From NCBI GenBank assembly GCA_963971575.1, contig OZ020611.1, positions 49,361,466 through 49,425,465 of the forward strand: a stretch of 64,000 nucleotides of DNA, written 5' to 3'. Made by a program: the position numbers and the translations under genes. This document shows positions 50,901 to 59,225 of this stretch, piece after piece. The notes beneath the pieces were generated by a model. That model searched no databases. It was given only the letters and a program-made list of their open reading frames with translations, and was not told the origin of the DNA. Source of the DNA: Liopterus haemorrhoidalis (Eukaryota > Arthropoda > Insecta > Coleoptera > Dytiscidae). Each line of letters opens with the position of its first letter. Within the stretch, counting starts at the first letter, position 1.

Positions 50901-51941
50901 CTTAAAAACACAAAACTAAAGTAATTATTACAAAATGTTTAATCATTACGTATAATAGTAGGCGAAACACTACACACATAAAGTCTGTTCTCAGCAAAAA
51001 CATATTAAAATAAAAAAAATTAAATGAAAAACTGCTTTTCGTTCCTTAATCTACGTCTTAATACCACAAAAGCTTTCTCTTGATACCACAAAATAATTTT
51101 TTCAGCCACACTATACTGGCCTGTTATTGTTCTTCCATTTTCTGCAAGTAATCGATAAAAAATATTCCTCGGGAATCCGAAAAGACGTAGCCATAACCTT
51201 ACCAGCTGATGGTATCATCTTGGCCTGCTCGGAGTTGGTTCACCGCGTGTTATCCACTGTTTTGATTGTTCTTTGGTCTCCGGAGTGTAGTTATATATAC
51301 ACGTGAGATCGACAGTTACAAAACGTCGTAAAAAAATTATTGCGCTTGAACATGTCTAAACATTCTGCATTTATCTCTCGCAATTTAAATCGGCAATCGT
51401 TCATCACGATTCCGTGGATTTTTCTTAACGTTTCTTCATCGAGGTGTTTTCGGCCTATCAGATTTCGGCTCTAATTCAGTTTGCAACTGATGCATATGAA
51501 GGATCGAACACACCATGAAGTCCGTTTAACTCCGTTTTTATATCTTTAGCATTTAAGCCTTTCAAAACATATGAGCGCAATTCCGTCTTTTAGTTCGTTC
51601 TGGAAATTTTCCGATCACCTCCTATTATAGCCAAAAAATGCCTTATAAATCCATCATTCAGGCTCTCTGTGGGTCTAGTTCACTTACTAGATATCTACGA
51701 AACACTGAGTATTGAATAATTCATACTTTACGACTTTACCTTAAATTTGCAGATGTTGATCAAATTTTAAATTATACAATCCAGATCACAAAATACAATA
51801 CAAAATACTAATATGTTGATGTTTAAATTTTCAGTTACGATTCCTGATGATGAGTGCGAAGCTGCTAATGCATTGATTAACTGTATGATAGAAGAATATT
51901 TTGGCAATTTTTATAAATTTTACGACAAAAAACGCAATTAA
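38920..51941 (+). CDS. Odorant-binding protein B (complete, five exons)
   Basis: Exons 38920-38967, 44721-44793, 44938-45029, 49756-49894 and 51835-51941 join to 459 nt, 152 aa plus TAA, all with GT-AG introns in phases 0,1,0,1. Residues 1-22 form a signal peptide with a likely cut after PVSA. Cys at 32, 60, 64, 114, 125 and 134 give spacing 27-3-49-10-8. The protein is clearly homologous to OBP A (shared NATEEER, GTKC-x2-AC-x-MKK, KG[FY]ELF and [DE]CEAA motifs). The 5' ends of A and B face each other 7 kb apart, which suggests an inverted duplication. Introns 1 (5.75 kb), 3 (4.7 kb) and 4 (1.9 kb) are full of repeats. No clear poly(A) signal was identified after the stop. Confidence 0.88.
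40008..40179. mobile_element. MITE with CTCATTTTGTAATACG ends, copy 2
   Basis: Inverted ends and an interior matching 14808-14976. Nested in the hAT at 39300-41572. Confidence 0.6.
40641..41370. repeat. CAGTCTGTTTCAAACG-family TIR repeats
   Basis: Left end TATAGTCTATTTCTTTGG, right end inverted ACAGTCTGTTTCAAACGC, with internal ends near 40960 (CAGTCTGTTCCAAACGG). The same modules occur at 1-160, 60240-60770 and 62830-62946. Termini with TA suggest Tc1/mariner-type MITEs; superfamily inferred. Confidence 0.5.
41702..41955. mobile_element. MITE with GTGACCTGGCAATACCTCC ends
   Basis: Inverted ends GTGACCTGGCAATACCTCC at 41706 and 41948, within a host repeat whose other copy (43800-44110) lacks this insertion. 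Confidence 0.7.
42413..42530. mobile_element. Short palindromic MITE
   Basis: Arms of about 30 bp: AGTGGGTTCGGGAAGCAAAC and its inverted match at 42499-42530, followed by TGGAGTG/CGGAGTC. Confidence 0.7.
43090..43260. repeat. Copy of the ATAACGTCACTCATGTGTCT dispersed repeat
   Basis: Shares CATTCATGTGTCTGTCTG, AGCTAAACGGCTTAACATAT and TGTTGAAATTTGGCATG with the other copies. Confidence 0.5.
43800..44160. repeat. Second copy of the host repeat (empty of hAT and MITE)
   Basis: Matches 39210-39299 joined to 41573-42040 (GCATGCGTTCAAGTTCAATA, TCATAGAGTTGGGACGAGAG, GGTGGTTTACAGAAATTCAC) without the two insertions present there. Direct repeat within intron 1 of OBP B. Confidence 0.8.
44223..44299. 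mobile_element. 77-bp insertion with 16-bp target duplication
   Basis: ATTCAGGCTACAATGG occurs at 44207-44222 and 44300-44315, exactly flanking a 77-bp piece of the dispersed repeat family (GTAGCTAAACGGCTTAACAT). Confidence 0.75.
44721..44793 (+). CDS. OBP B exon 2 (C1)
   Basis: The acceptor is TTTTTAG and the donor GTAATA; 73 nt, phase 0 to 1. It codes the end of the signal peptide, DVTDTVTKRC with the first Cys, and the NATE sequon. Confidence 0.85.
44938..45029 (+). CDS. OBP B exon 3 (C2 and C3)
   Basis: The acceptor is ATTTCAG and the donor GTAAGA; 92 nt, phase 1 to 0. It codes GTKCIMACSMKKLGA, the C2-X3-C3 core. Confidence 0.88.
45081..46050. repeat. Interrupted tandem array, units about 114-121 bp
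   Basis: Units begin CTCTAGACACTCCTATATCC and contain ATTTTGCAGATTTATTCTCT, TCTACGAATATAATTACATA and TTCGTAGGCATAAACAAG. Unit starts at 45117, 45231 and 45350, then 45819 and 45940; 45378-45795 separates two blocks. Confidence 0.75.
46383..47486. mobile_element. hAT element with nested SINE
   Basis: Ends CAGTCTTTCTCAACC and, inverted, CTGCGTTTCTCAACC. Flanks TAATAAAC (46375-46382) and TTATAAAC (47487-47494) match at 7 of 8. It contains a SINE (46408-46563), a hairpin at 46697-46763 and a 61-codon frame at 46779-46964 that is not recognised. Confidence 0.65.
46408..46563 (+). mobile_element. tRNA-derived SINE, copy 2, exact TSD
   Basis: AACCTTTTATAGTA (14 bp) is duplicated at 46394-46407 and 46564-46577. 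A box-A-like segment (TATGGCGTAGTGGTCAGCTC), a perfect box B (GGTTCAAATCC), the shared family body and a poly-A tail are present. Confidence 0.88.
47490..48955. other. OBP B intron 3, no gene seen
   Basis: AT-rich; a 93-codon minus-strand frame (48771-48490) has no recognisable motif. No repeat family was identified. Confidence 0.3.
48962..49712. mobile_element. TIR element with GTRCGTTCRGCATAA ends
   Basis: GTACGTTCGGCATAAGC on the left, GTGCGTTCAGCATAACTG inverted on the right; CACTGCACAG/CTGTGCAGTG motifs near both ends. It ends just before the poly-T of OBP B exon 4. Confidence 0.5.
49756..49894 (+). CDS. OBP B exon 4 (C4)
   Basis: A poly-T tract and TTTAG lead into the exon; the donor is GTAATG. 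It is 139 nt, as in OBP A. It codes NKLDEKGYELF and the fourth Cys (VKNCNEK). Confidence 0.88.
50127..50845. repeat. Snapback repeat with hammerhead-like arms (Penelope-like)
   Basis: Arms 50127-50312 and 50652-50845 are inverted copies around a 340-bp GC-richer core. On the plus strand the right arm carries CTGAAGA (50675-50681), a stem with AAAC/GTTT, and CGAAACGTC (50707-50715). A third copy of the arm is at 56630-56805. Confidence 0.6.
50870..51830. other. OBP B intron 4, end part
   Basis: No gene or recognised repeat family seen. Confidence 0.3.
51835..51941 (+). CDS. OBP B exon 5 (C5, C6 and stop)
   Basis: The acceptor is TTTTCAG. The exon codes IPDDECEAANALINCM (C5-X8-C6), a Tyr/Phe/Lys-rich tail and TAA at 51939-51941. 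Confidence 0.88.
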
Positions 51942-52080
51942 ATAATGTATTAAAAAATATTTTCATGCATATGTTTATTAATTCCAAATACATCTTTCCC
52001 CGTAATACGAAATAATGAATTACGAAATAATCCGTTTAAAAATTTCTTCATATTTTTCTTCCACTAAATACAGGTTAAAG

Positions 52081-53491
52081 CCTTGGTTCTCAAAGCGTGT
52101 TCCGCGATACACCTTCAAGTGTTCCGCGAAATAATCAGATGCACAAATCAATTAAAAATTGTTTGCAAATAAAATTTAATTCAATGTAAAATTTACACGT
52201 GCCATTCGGCTTTGTATGAATAAAAATATCTTTCGGGTTAAAATTACTCCTTGGAAACTTGAAATATTATTGCAGTTGTCAAAATTCCGCTTTAGCCGAT
52301 TCTACAATTAAAGTCTGACTTCGTTACGGATGTGGACGCAAGCGGGTTCCTCTACTCTTTCGCGTGGGGAGTGGGAGCCCTCTCCGGCGAATGAGTTGAG
52401 AAACGCGACATCCGTAACTACGTGAGACTTTAATTGTAGAATCGGCTTTAGACGAAGATCTCTCTACATATAATTTAATTAAATATTTTTTAATATATTC
52501 AATTCAATCAAAGAATTTGTGGCTTTAGCTAAAACCATAAATTCAAATATATTATTTCATCATTGTTTCTTGCACTGAAAAGTACTTGTCATAAAGCCAA
52601 TGCCCAAGACATTAAACGAAGTATTTGACCAAGTAATTACCATGGTTAATTTTATTAAAATGAGACCGATGAAAAGCCGAATTTTCAAAGAACTTTGTTC
52701 ATCGATGGAAGCAGATTATATGTGTTTACTTCTTCATACCGAAGTGAGGTGGTTGTCACGAGGAAAGGTTTTAAATCGTGTGTTGAAATTAAAAAATGAA
52801 TTACTTTTTTTTTTTAAACAGAAAATCAAAAAGCTTTTATAAATTATCTAAAAAATGATGATTGGTGGAATAATTTGGCGTATTTGGCTGATATTTTTGA
52901 TTACTTTAATACTGTCTATATACGTATGCAAGAAAAGGATGAAAACATTCTTACATCGATTGACAAATTATGTGCAATGAAAATAAAAGTTTTACTATGG
53001 AAAAGACACGTAAGAGAGAGAAACACATAAATGTCCCCCTCTGTGCAAAATACTAACGTGGCAATCGTTTCTTTAATAATGGAACATTTATCAACAATAG
53101 AAGAAAAATTTGAAAAATATTTTCCATTGTTAAACACAGAACAATATGATTGGATAAGAAACCCGCTTCTTTCTTCCGAATTTTCTAGTTTTACTTTAAA
53201 AGAAGAAGAAGAACTGACGTCACTTTTTTCAGATCGTGGATTAAAATTACAGTTCCATGAAAACAACCCCGAAAAATTTTGGATCTCTGTTAGATGAATA
53301 CCCGAGTATAAGCAAAAAAGCCTTGAACATATTATTGTTATTTTCCACGTCATATCTTTGCAAAGCAGGATTTTCAACTATGGTTAGTGTAAAGACAAAC
53401 AAACGCGAGAGTATGTTGTATTGTAGATGTTCCGCCTAAAAATATATAAGAGTTTAGTGTTCCCCGACTTCAAAAAGTTTGAGAACCAAGG
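52081..53491 (+). mobile_element. hAT element with ZBED5-like transposase, exact TSD
   Basis: GGTTAAAG is duplicated exactly at 52073-52080 and 53492-53499. Ends CCTTGGTTCTCAAAGCGTG and, inverted, CCTTGGTTCTCAAACTTTT. The transposase (52600-53440) is broken: [20 protein letters not shown] at 52724, MEHLSTIEEKFEKYFPLL at 53080 and SYLCKAGFSTMVSVKTNKRE near 53370 are in the order of ZBED5/SCAND3-type hAT proteins. It carries a nested MITE at 52296-52445. Only the C-terminal half of a transposase is present. Confidence 0.85.
52296..52445. mobile_element. Short MITE nested in the hAT
   Basis: CTTTAG duplicated at 52290-52295 and 52446-52451. Arms CCGATTCTACAATTAAAGTC and inverted. Confidence 0.75.
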
Positions 53492-53589
53492 GGTTAAAGA
53501 ACAAAAAAAAAATGACAAGTGTGAATTTTCACACATTTTAGGGTTTTGTAGATATTTAATATGTAAGAAGCGAACAGAATGCTGTATAT

Positions 53590-53715
53590 CTATAGTCCGT
53601 TCAAACGTTAGAATGCAGTACAGAGCAAATGGTCGCATACTCTTTCTTGGCGACGTTGCTGGCTGTCAAACGCGCTGATCTGTAGAGATCATTATAACGT
53701 TTGAACGGACTATAG
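53590..53715. mobile_element. Short MITE with CTATAGTCCGTTCAAACGTTA arms
   Basis: Perfect 21-bp inverted arms at 53590 and 53715, TA at the tips. Possibly related to the CAGTCTGTTTCAAACG family. Confidence 0.75.
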
Positions 53716-53729
53716 AACAATATCTTTTT

Positions 53730-55340
53730 CTATAATCACATCAAAATCTTTTTTTTGATAATAACTTTTATTTCTTAATTTGAGTACGCTCCAATTCCAA
53801 TAGCTGCCTTTTTTTATTATTTGTGAATTTAGTTTATACATGTATATTGAATTTGTATTATTAAGGCTACTAATAATTTCATAAATCTCAGTTTCTGTTG
53901 TCGGGTATAAATATAGACTTTTACTAAAATTTTCTAAATTTCTTATTAAATTTTTATTATTATTACCCGAATTAGATATTTCTGCCTGAATATCTTTGGC
54001 TACGTTTGCAAAATACTTATAAAATTCGTCGGGAGAAATGTTAATATTGTTTTTTATTTTAGATTTAACCTGTTAATTGGTTTCTTTCCGTATTATAGCC
54101 CATGTGGCTTTAGAGTGGTTTTTAGCATTTAATATATAGTCGCTATTGAATCTTAATTTTGTTTCATTTTTAATCTTCTAATCATCTTTATTTCATTTTT
54201 TATTTTCTTTTTATATTTGAGCCGAAAAGCCTTGTAACTATTTTTAGTATACCACTGATTTATGGATACACTGAATATATGCATGCGATTCGGGGGGTCC
54301 CAAAGGGCTCAAACGGTCATGTGATCTTGTAATAAAAAAATATGATTTTCCGAGTTTTCATACAGCATACCTATAATTAAAAGACTTTAAATTTGTTATA
54401 ACTTTCTTTTGACAAAAGGGTAAGCAATATTAAATCAGAGAAAAACACAAAAATTTTGTGCAAGTGGAAATGCAATTTTCCCTATGACCGGAAAGCGTGC
54501 AGGGGTTTAGTACCATCCCTTTTTTGTTGTCACAGGGTAAATATTCTCTCCTCCAAAAAGCATGCTGTATGAAATCGGAGACCAAAAATGTCATGAGCTC
54601 CCGGTCTAATACATTGGATATTTAAATTGAAAATTCCTTTTATGTGATATTTACTATTTTTAGGGTTACTTATATCTAAATAATTTGTATAATTATTATT
54701 TACTGCAATTATTTGTCTATTAAGATTATTTTTTCTATGTTCATAAAATTTGAATGTTGGCCATTATTTACTGTTTTAGTAATTATTGTCGGAATTTTTT
54801 GCTTGTCATTTTTTGTATTAATATAATTTATCTTGTCAATTGTATTTAAAATCGCTCCTACAAAAATTACTTTACCTTTATAATTAAGATGTACCTTGTC
54901 AAAAGAATAAAAAAGTTTACTTATAATCGAATTTGTGTTAATAAAGTTAAAATTAAATGTTTCCTTGCAGATTCTATAAAGAAACATGTTAATTTTATAA
55001 ATATCTCGGTTGTCATATATTTCATTATATTTATAAGGAATAGCCGCAATTATTACATTTGTATGTTTCAGAACACTCGTTAATTGCATGTACGTTTTAC
55101 ATAATTTAATAAGATTACTACTAGGAAATTCGTTCGTACCACCCAGAATTATCACAAAATCTTTAGGAGTGAAATTCTTAGTTAGTTTGTCTTATATCAC
55201 TTAAAACATCACTGATTTTAACATTTGGCTTGAAAATATTAGTAATTTTATAATTCAATTTTTCATTTTTATTTTTATATAAAATTTTTCCAATATTTCT
55301 GCCATGGCTATCACCTAATACAAGAATATTATCCATTCGG
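53730..55340 (-). pseudogene. Non-LTR element with an SGNH/esterase ORF1
   Basis: On the minus strand: LVLGDSHGRNIGKILYKN (from 55336), then after a frameshift IILGGTNEFPSSNLIKL (55155) and FDKVHLNYKGKVIF, giving the Ser, Asn and Asp/His blocks of SGNH hydrolases as found in ORF1 of several LINE clades. Further along (54240-53740) comes the pre-RT linker, with stops (EFYKYFANVAKDIQAEIS, YLYPTTETEIYEIISSL). The endonuclease is missing; a MITE-like inverted repeat with CATACAGCAT tips lies at 54343-54583. Confidence 0.65.
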
Positions 55341-55959
55341 CTCCTTCAGAATTTTATCCATTTCCGTATTTATAACTGGTACTTCCGACGATGCTGGATA
55401 CTTGGAGATAGTGCGTCCCGCCATCTTTGCACCCGACAATACCTTGTGTGCACAGGGTATAAAGCCTTCGTGTTGAATAATTTACGGGAGGATTGTGTTA
55501 TGTGGGCCTGCCCGCAATGCATACACACAACAAGACTTGACATCCAGTATTGGATAATATCCATGGTGCATGCGTCAAATGTCGATGGTAAAATAAAAAC
55601 CGAATTATTTTGTTATACATTTATTTATTTATATAATTACAGGCACTGATGCGAACATACTTTCATGCAACTTTTATAGACGCAGCTTGGAGCTTCTTTG
55701 CCTCAAACAAGTGTGCTCCTTCTGCATCATCAACCCCCCCCCGAATGAAACACAATAATGTAAATGTATTATGATTACAATAATTTTTTTCATATATTTT
55801 AAATAAAAATTAACTATGATTCAAATATATATTGACATGATGAATGACCAACTTTTGCTTTTAAAACAATTAACTGAGATTAATTAACTGGGAGTCGGGG
55901 ATTCTAAAAATAAAACAACACAAGATTAAATTACATTATCTTTATTTAAAACACACAAA

Positions 55960-56490
55960 GTATAACATTTTATATCGACCCCCGGGGTCGATATGACATT
56001 GTTAGGGGTCGATTCTGGCTCGGGAGTCGATTGGGGGTCTATGGAAAAAAGTTAAAAATTACTAGTATAATTTTAATATATAATTGTATAGCTACACAGT
56101 GGTTGAGGCCGGTTTTAGCCATGTTAATTCCATCCTGACAAAACAGAGAAACAAGTTAGATGTAGAAATCCGTGGCGATTTAAGGCTGAAATTAACTAAT
56201 TTTGAACCCGACATTGCTAATCTTGCAAAGAGTCACCAACCACACCCGTCACATTGACAATGATAGGCAATTTTATTTAATAATAATATTATTATAATGC
56301 AATTAGATATAATTATATTAGATAAATGTAATATAAATAAAAAATACTATACAATAAACAATATAAGAAATCACAGACGCGTATTTTTTGCTTGCCCTAT
56401 TATAATAACGTAATTGTAAAATAGAGGGGGTCGATATGAAGTCGAAAAATTCGTCTGGGGGGTCGACGGTCAAAAAAGTTTGAGGACCCC
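55960..56490 (+). pseudogene. hAT fragment
   Basis: 56100-56260 codes VEAGFSHVNSILTKQRNKLD and RGDLRLKLTNFEPDI, the C-terminal dimerisation region of SCAND3-type hAT transposases. The right end GTTTGAGGACCCCTG (to 56492) is a hAT terminus; the left end was not found. GGTCGATATGA-type repeats occur around both sides. Confidence 0.65.
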
Positions 56491-56629
56491 TGGTGTAAAG
56501 TAAATTCGAATTATCACCAACAGTTCCTTTAACATAGTTGTAATGGAAATCTTAAATGAAAGTTTTGGAAAGATCCAGTATTGAGAAACCGACATAAATA
56601 GGTTTATTGAATATCCATGCAGACACCTT

Positions 56630-56805
56630 TATTTTGGACGTTTGCCATTGCTGATAGTACTAGGATAGAATAGTACAATATAATGAGTATTAGTATCAAA
56701 AAGATATAATACTTCAAGAGTAATATAAAAAATAAATTCGGACGTTTCGGAAACTGCTCAACAATCTGTTTCGGTCTTCAGCGATCACGAGAAGTGATGA
56801 GATTC
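56630..56805 (-). repeat. Third copy of the hammerhead-like arm
   Basis: On the minus strand CTGAAGACCGAAACAG, loop, CTGTTT..., CGAAACGTCC; the flanks match the arms at 50127-50845. Confidence 0.6.
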
Positions 56806-56879
56806 ATTGTGCAACGACCACATCACGTCGCCAGCACCGGTTCTCGTCCGATCACCGCAGTTAAACTAACCTTTTAATT

Positions 56880-57677
56880 AGTTGTAAAAACCATAATTTT
56901 TTAAATCCTTCTTCTGTTGCTTTTCTGGGTGTTTATGCTGACCCTGCACTTAAGTGGGATCAACACGTAGAGATTCTTGCCAAAAAAATCTGCAAAACTA
57001 TATTTCTTTTTCGCAATATGGTCAATACTGTCTCAAAAGAAATAATTTTAATATCATATTATGCCCTATTTCAGTCACATATTTCTTATGCTCTTCTAGC
57101 TTGGGGACTTTCTGCTTCAGCTAATAGAATTTATTCCCTTCAACGACGTACTATTCGAATTTTAGCAAAAATTAACTATAGAGCTGACTGTAAGAATGCA
57201 TTTAAAGAATTAGGAATAATGACATTACCTTCTCTCTATATTTATCAATGTGTATTGTATGCCTATAAAAATAGAAATATATGGCCATCTGGCGACAGAA
57301 TGCACTCGTATGGTACAAGAAATAAAGACCATATATAGCCAAACTTTTTACGTTTAACTAAATCACGCAATGCCTCTAATTATTACAGCATAAACATTTT
57401 CAATATTCTGCCAGAGGAATATAAAGTCCTGCGTTTTCTGAATTTCAAGAAAATGTAAAAGAATTTTTAATTAGAAACCCATTCTACTGGACTGACGAAT
57501 TTTTTAATGTTAAATTTATTTATGTCCATATATTAACACCATATATTATTATTGCCATTTATTTTGCTGCATATTAGCATGTATTTGTACTTTGTATTGT
57601 ATTGCTTGTATGACTGACTAAAACAATGTTTTATTTTGTATTACGGTCAGTTAATAAATTATTATTATTATTATTAT
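56880..57677 (+). pseudogene. Non-LTR reverse transcriptase C-terminal part, (ATT)n tail
   Basis: FLGVYADPALKWDQHVEILA, then SYYALFQSHISYALLAWGLS, YSLQRRTIRILAKINYR and LGIMTLPSLYIYQCVLYAYK match the post-catalytic region of Jockey/CR1-like LINEs. It ends in an ATT microsatellite at 57656-57677. The frame breaks near 57338. Confidence 0.78.
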
Positions 57678-57947
57678 TGGACTTATTACTTCAAATGGAT
57701 GTAGCGTCAGCAGTTGCTGCTATAAAAATTCATTCACCGTATTTTTTTATCACACCTCGTAGATATTAGAAGGCATTACATTACATAATTCTACAAATAA
57801 ACTACAAACCAGAGATGGGAGTCTATGCTGTATCTATCGGTACAATTTTCATAAACGCCTTGTATAAACATGTGCAGTGATGAATGACAACACATTAAAT
57901 ATTTAAGGTACGATGAAATAAAAGACTTAAAATAGTTTGTTATTTCT

Positions 57948-57953
57948 TTTTAT
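57948..57953 (-). terminator. Poly(A) signal of MTIF3
   Basis: AATAAA on the minus strand, about 230 bp after the MTIF3 stop codon. Confidence 0.5.
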
Positions 57954-58183
57954 TCACAATAAAATGAAGAAAAAAATTTGTACATATAAATATAACAATT
58001 CTCAATAATAAAATTGTTACAAAATAAATTTAATATAAGGTACATTTAAAATAAAATTAGTAATTAATCATCTTTATAAGTTGTCTTATTCTTAGTTTTC
58101 CTCCTTATAAATTTAACATACAAGTAGTATTTCATAAACAAAACTGCTGAAATAATTGTAGCCATACGGAAGCTTGGTTCTAG

Positions 58184-58357
58184 TCACAATGGTGCTTCGA
58201 ACATAGTATTCTTATCAGCCTTATGTGAATAAGCACGTGTATTGGGTATTATCTTCGGAGGTACGATTTGGAACTTTAGTTCATTACCTTTGTTTCTCTT
58301 TTGTAAAATTCTGCTTTCACCTTTTAGTTTTTCTTCTATTGCTTTGTACAAAGTTTC
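58184..58357 (-). CDS. MTIF3: MTIF3 exon 2
   Basis: 57 codons plus TGA (58186-58184). It starts ETLYKAIEEKLKGESRI and ends FEAPL. It completes the IF3 C-terminal domain and adds a short insect-type tail. The frame and acceptor agree with exon 1. Confidence 0.85.
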   Translation of the reverse strand, partial: ETLYKAIEEKLKGESRILQKRNKGNELKFQIVPPKIIPNTRAYSHKADKNTMFEAPL

Positions 58358-59176
58358 CTGAAAATTTACCCAAAATTAAAATCAGTAAAATCCAGGGATG
58401 CATAAAAATCAAAAAAATCAGATTTTTTGTTATAAATCATTTTTTTTTTTTAAATCAGAATTTTTTGGATTTAAAAAAATGTTCTTATTTTACCCATATA
58501 AACCTTTCGGCATATATAGGTTTTATATGGCACTACCTGCCAAGATCCGACACTCACGGCGGACTTTACCGTTTATATTTGAATACAAATTTAGCATTAG
58601 TGACCCTCCATTAGCCTAGTGTAATTTTTTGACCAAGAACGAAAATTGGTGCAACACCTAACTTTTATGAATTTCAGGCATTGGCAGGTAAGTTGCACGC
58701 TAATGGTCGCAGACTAATTAAGATATAAACTTTGTAAAGAATATATGTTCAATATTTCAACCAACACTAGAAAATTTACAATGTAGTAATATTACGATTC
58801 TTGAAGTATATTCAATTATGAATAATGTAAGGTAGTCCTTGATTGAGTATAAGAATGAATGCTGTTATGGAGCAAATGTTCATGAAATTATCCAAAATTG
58901 GATAACTTGGATGCTTCAAAGCGGTTTAAAATGGAAGCAAATGATTTATATTACGGCTATAAAATATATAGAGAAATTGTTTAATTTCAATGACCACAAA
59001 TATAAAATTGTCTCTTAACTTAGGAAATGGTAGAAATCACTACCGCATTTAAAATAGAAGTAGACCAAGATTTGCTGTTTGAAGAATATATTTTACATAC
59101 ATCTACCCAAAAAGGTTAATGGCAAATATAAGGAATATATATATATATATATAGTTGAATAAGAATTTTTATTTCT

Positions 59177-59225
<49 letters not shown>

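Noticed and set aside
58386..58460. hAT terminus CAGGGATGCATAAAAATC
   Set aside because: Only one end is visible and no target duplication could be matched.
58225..58614. 129-codon open frame on the plus strand
   Set aside because: Its start overlaps the antisense of MTIF3 exon 2 and the rest lies in the MTIF3 intron; low complexity (poly-Phe/Lys) and no motif.
58655..58685. Plus-strand mini-exon (TTTCAG, ten bases, GTAAG)
   Set aside because: Splice-like signals this close occur by chance; no coding context.
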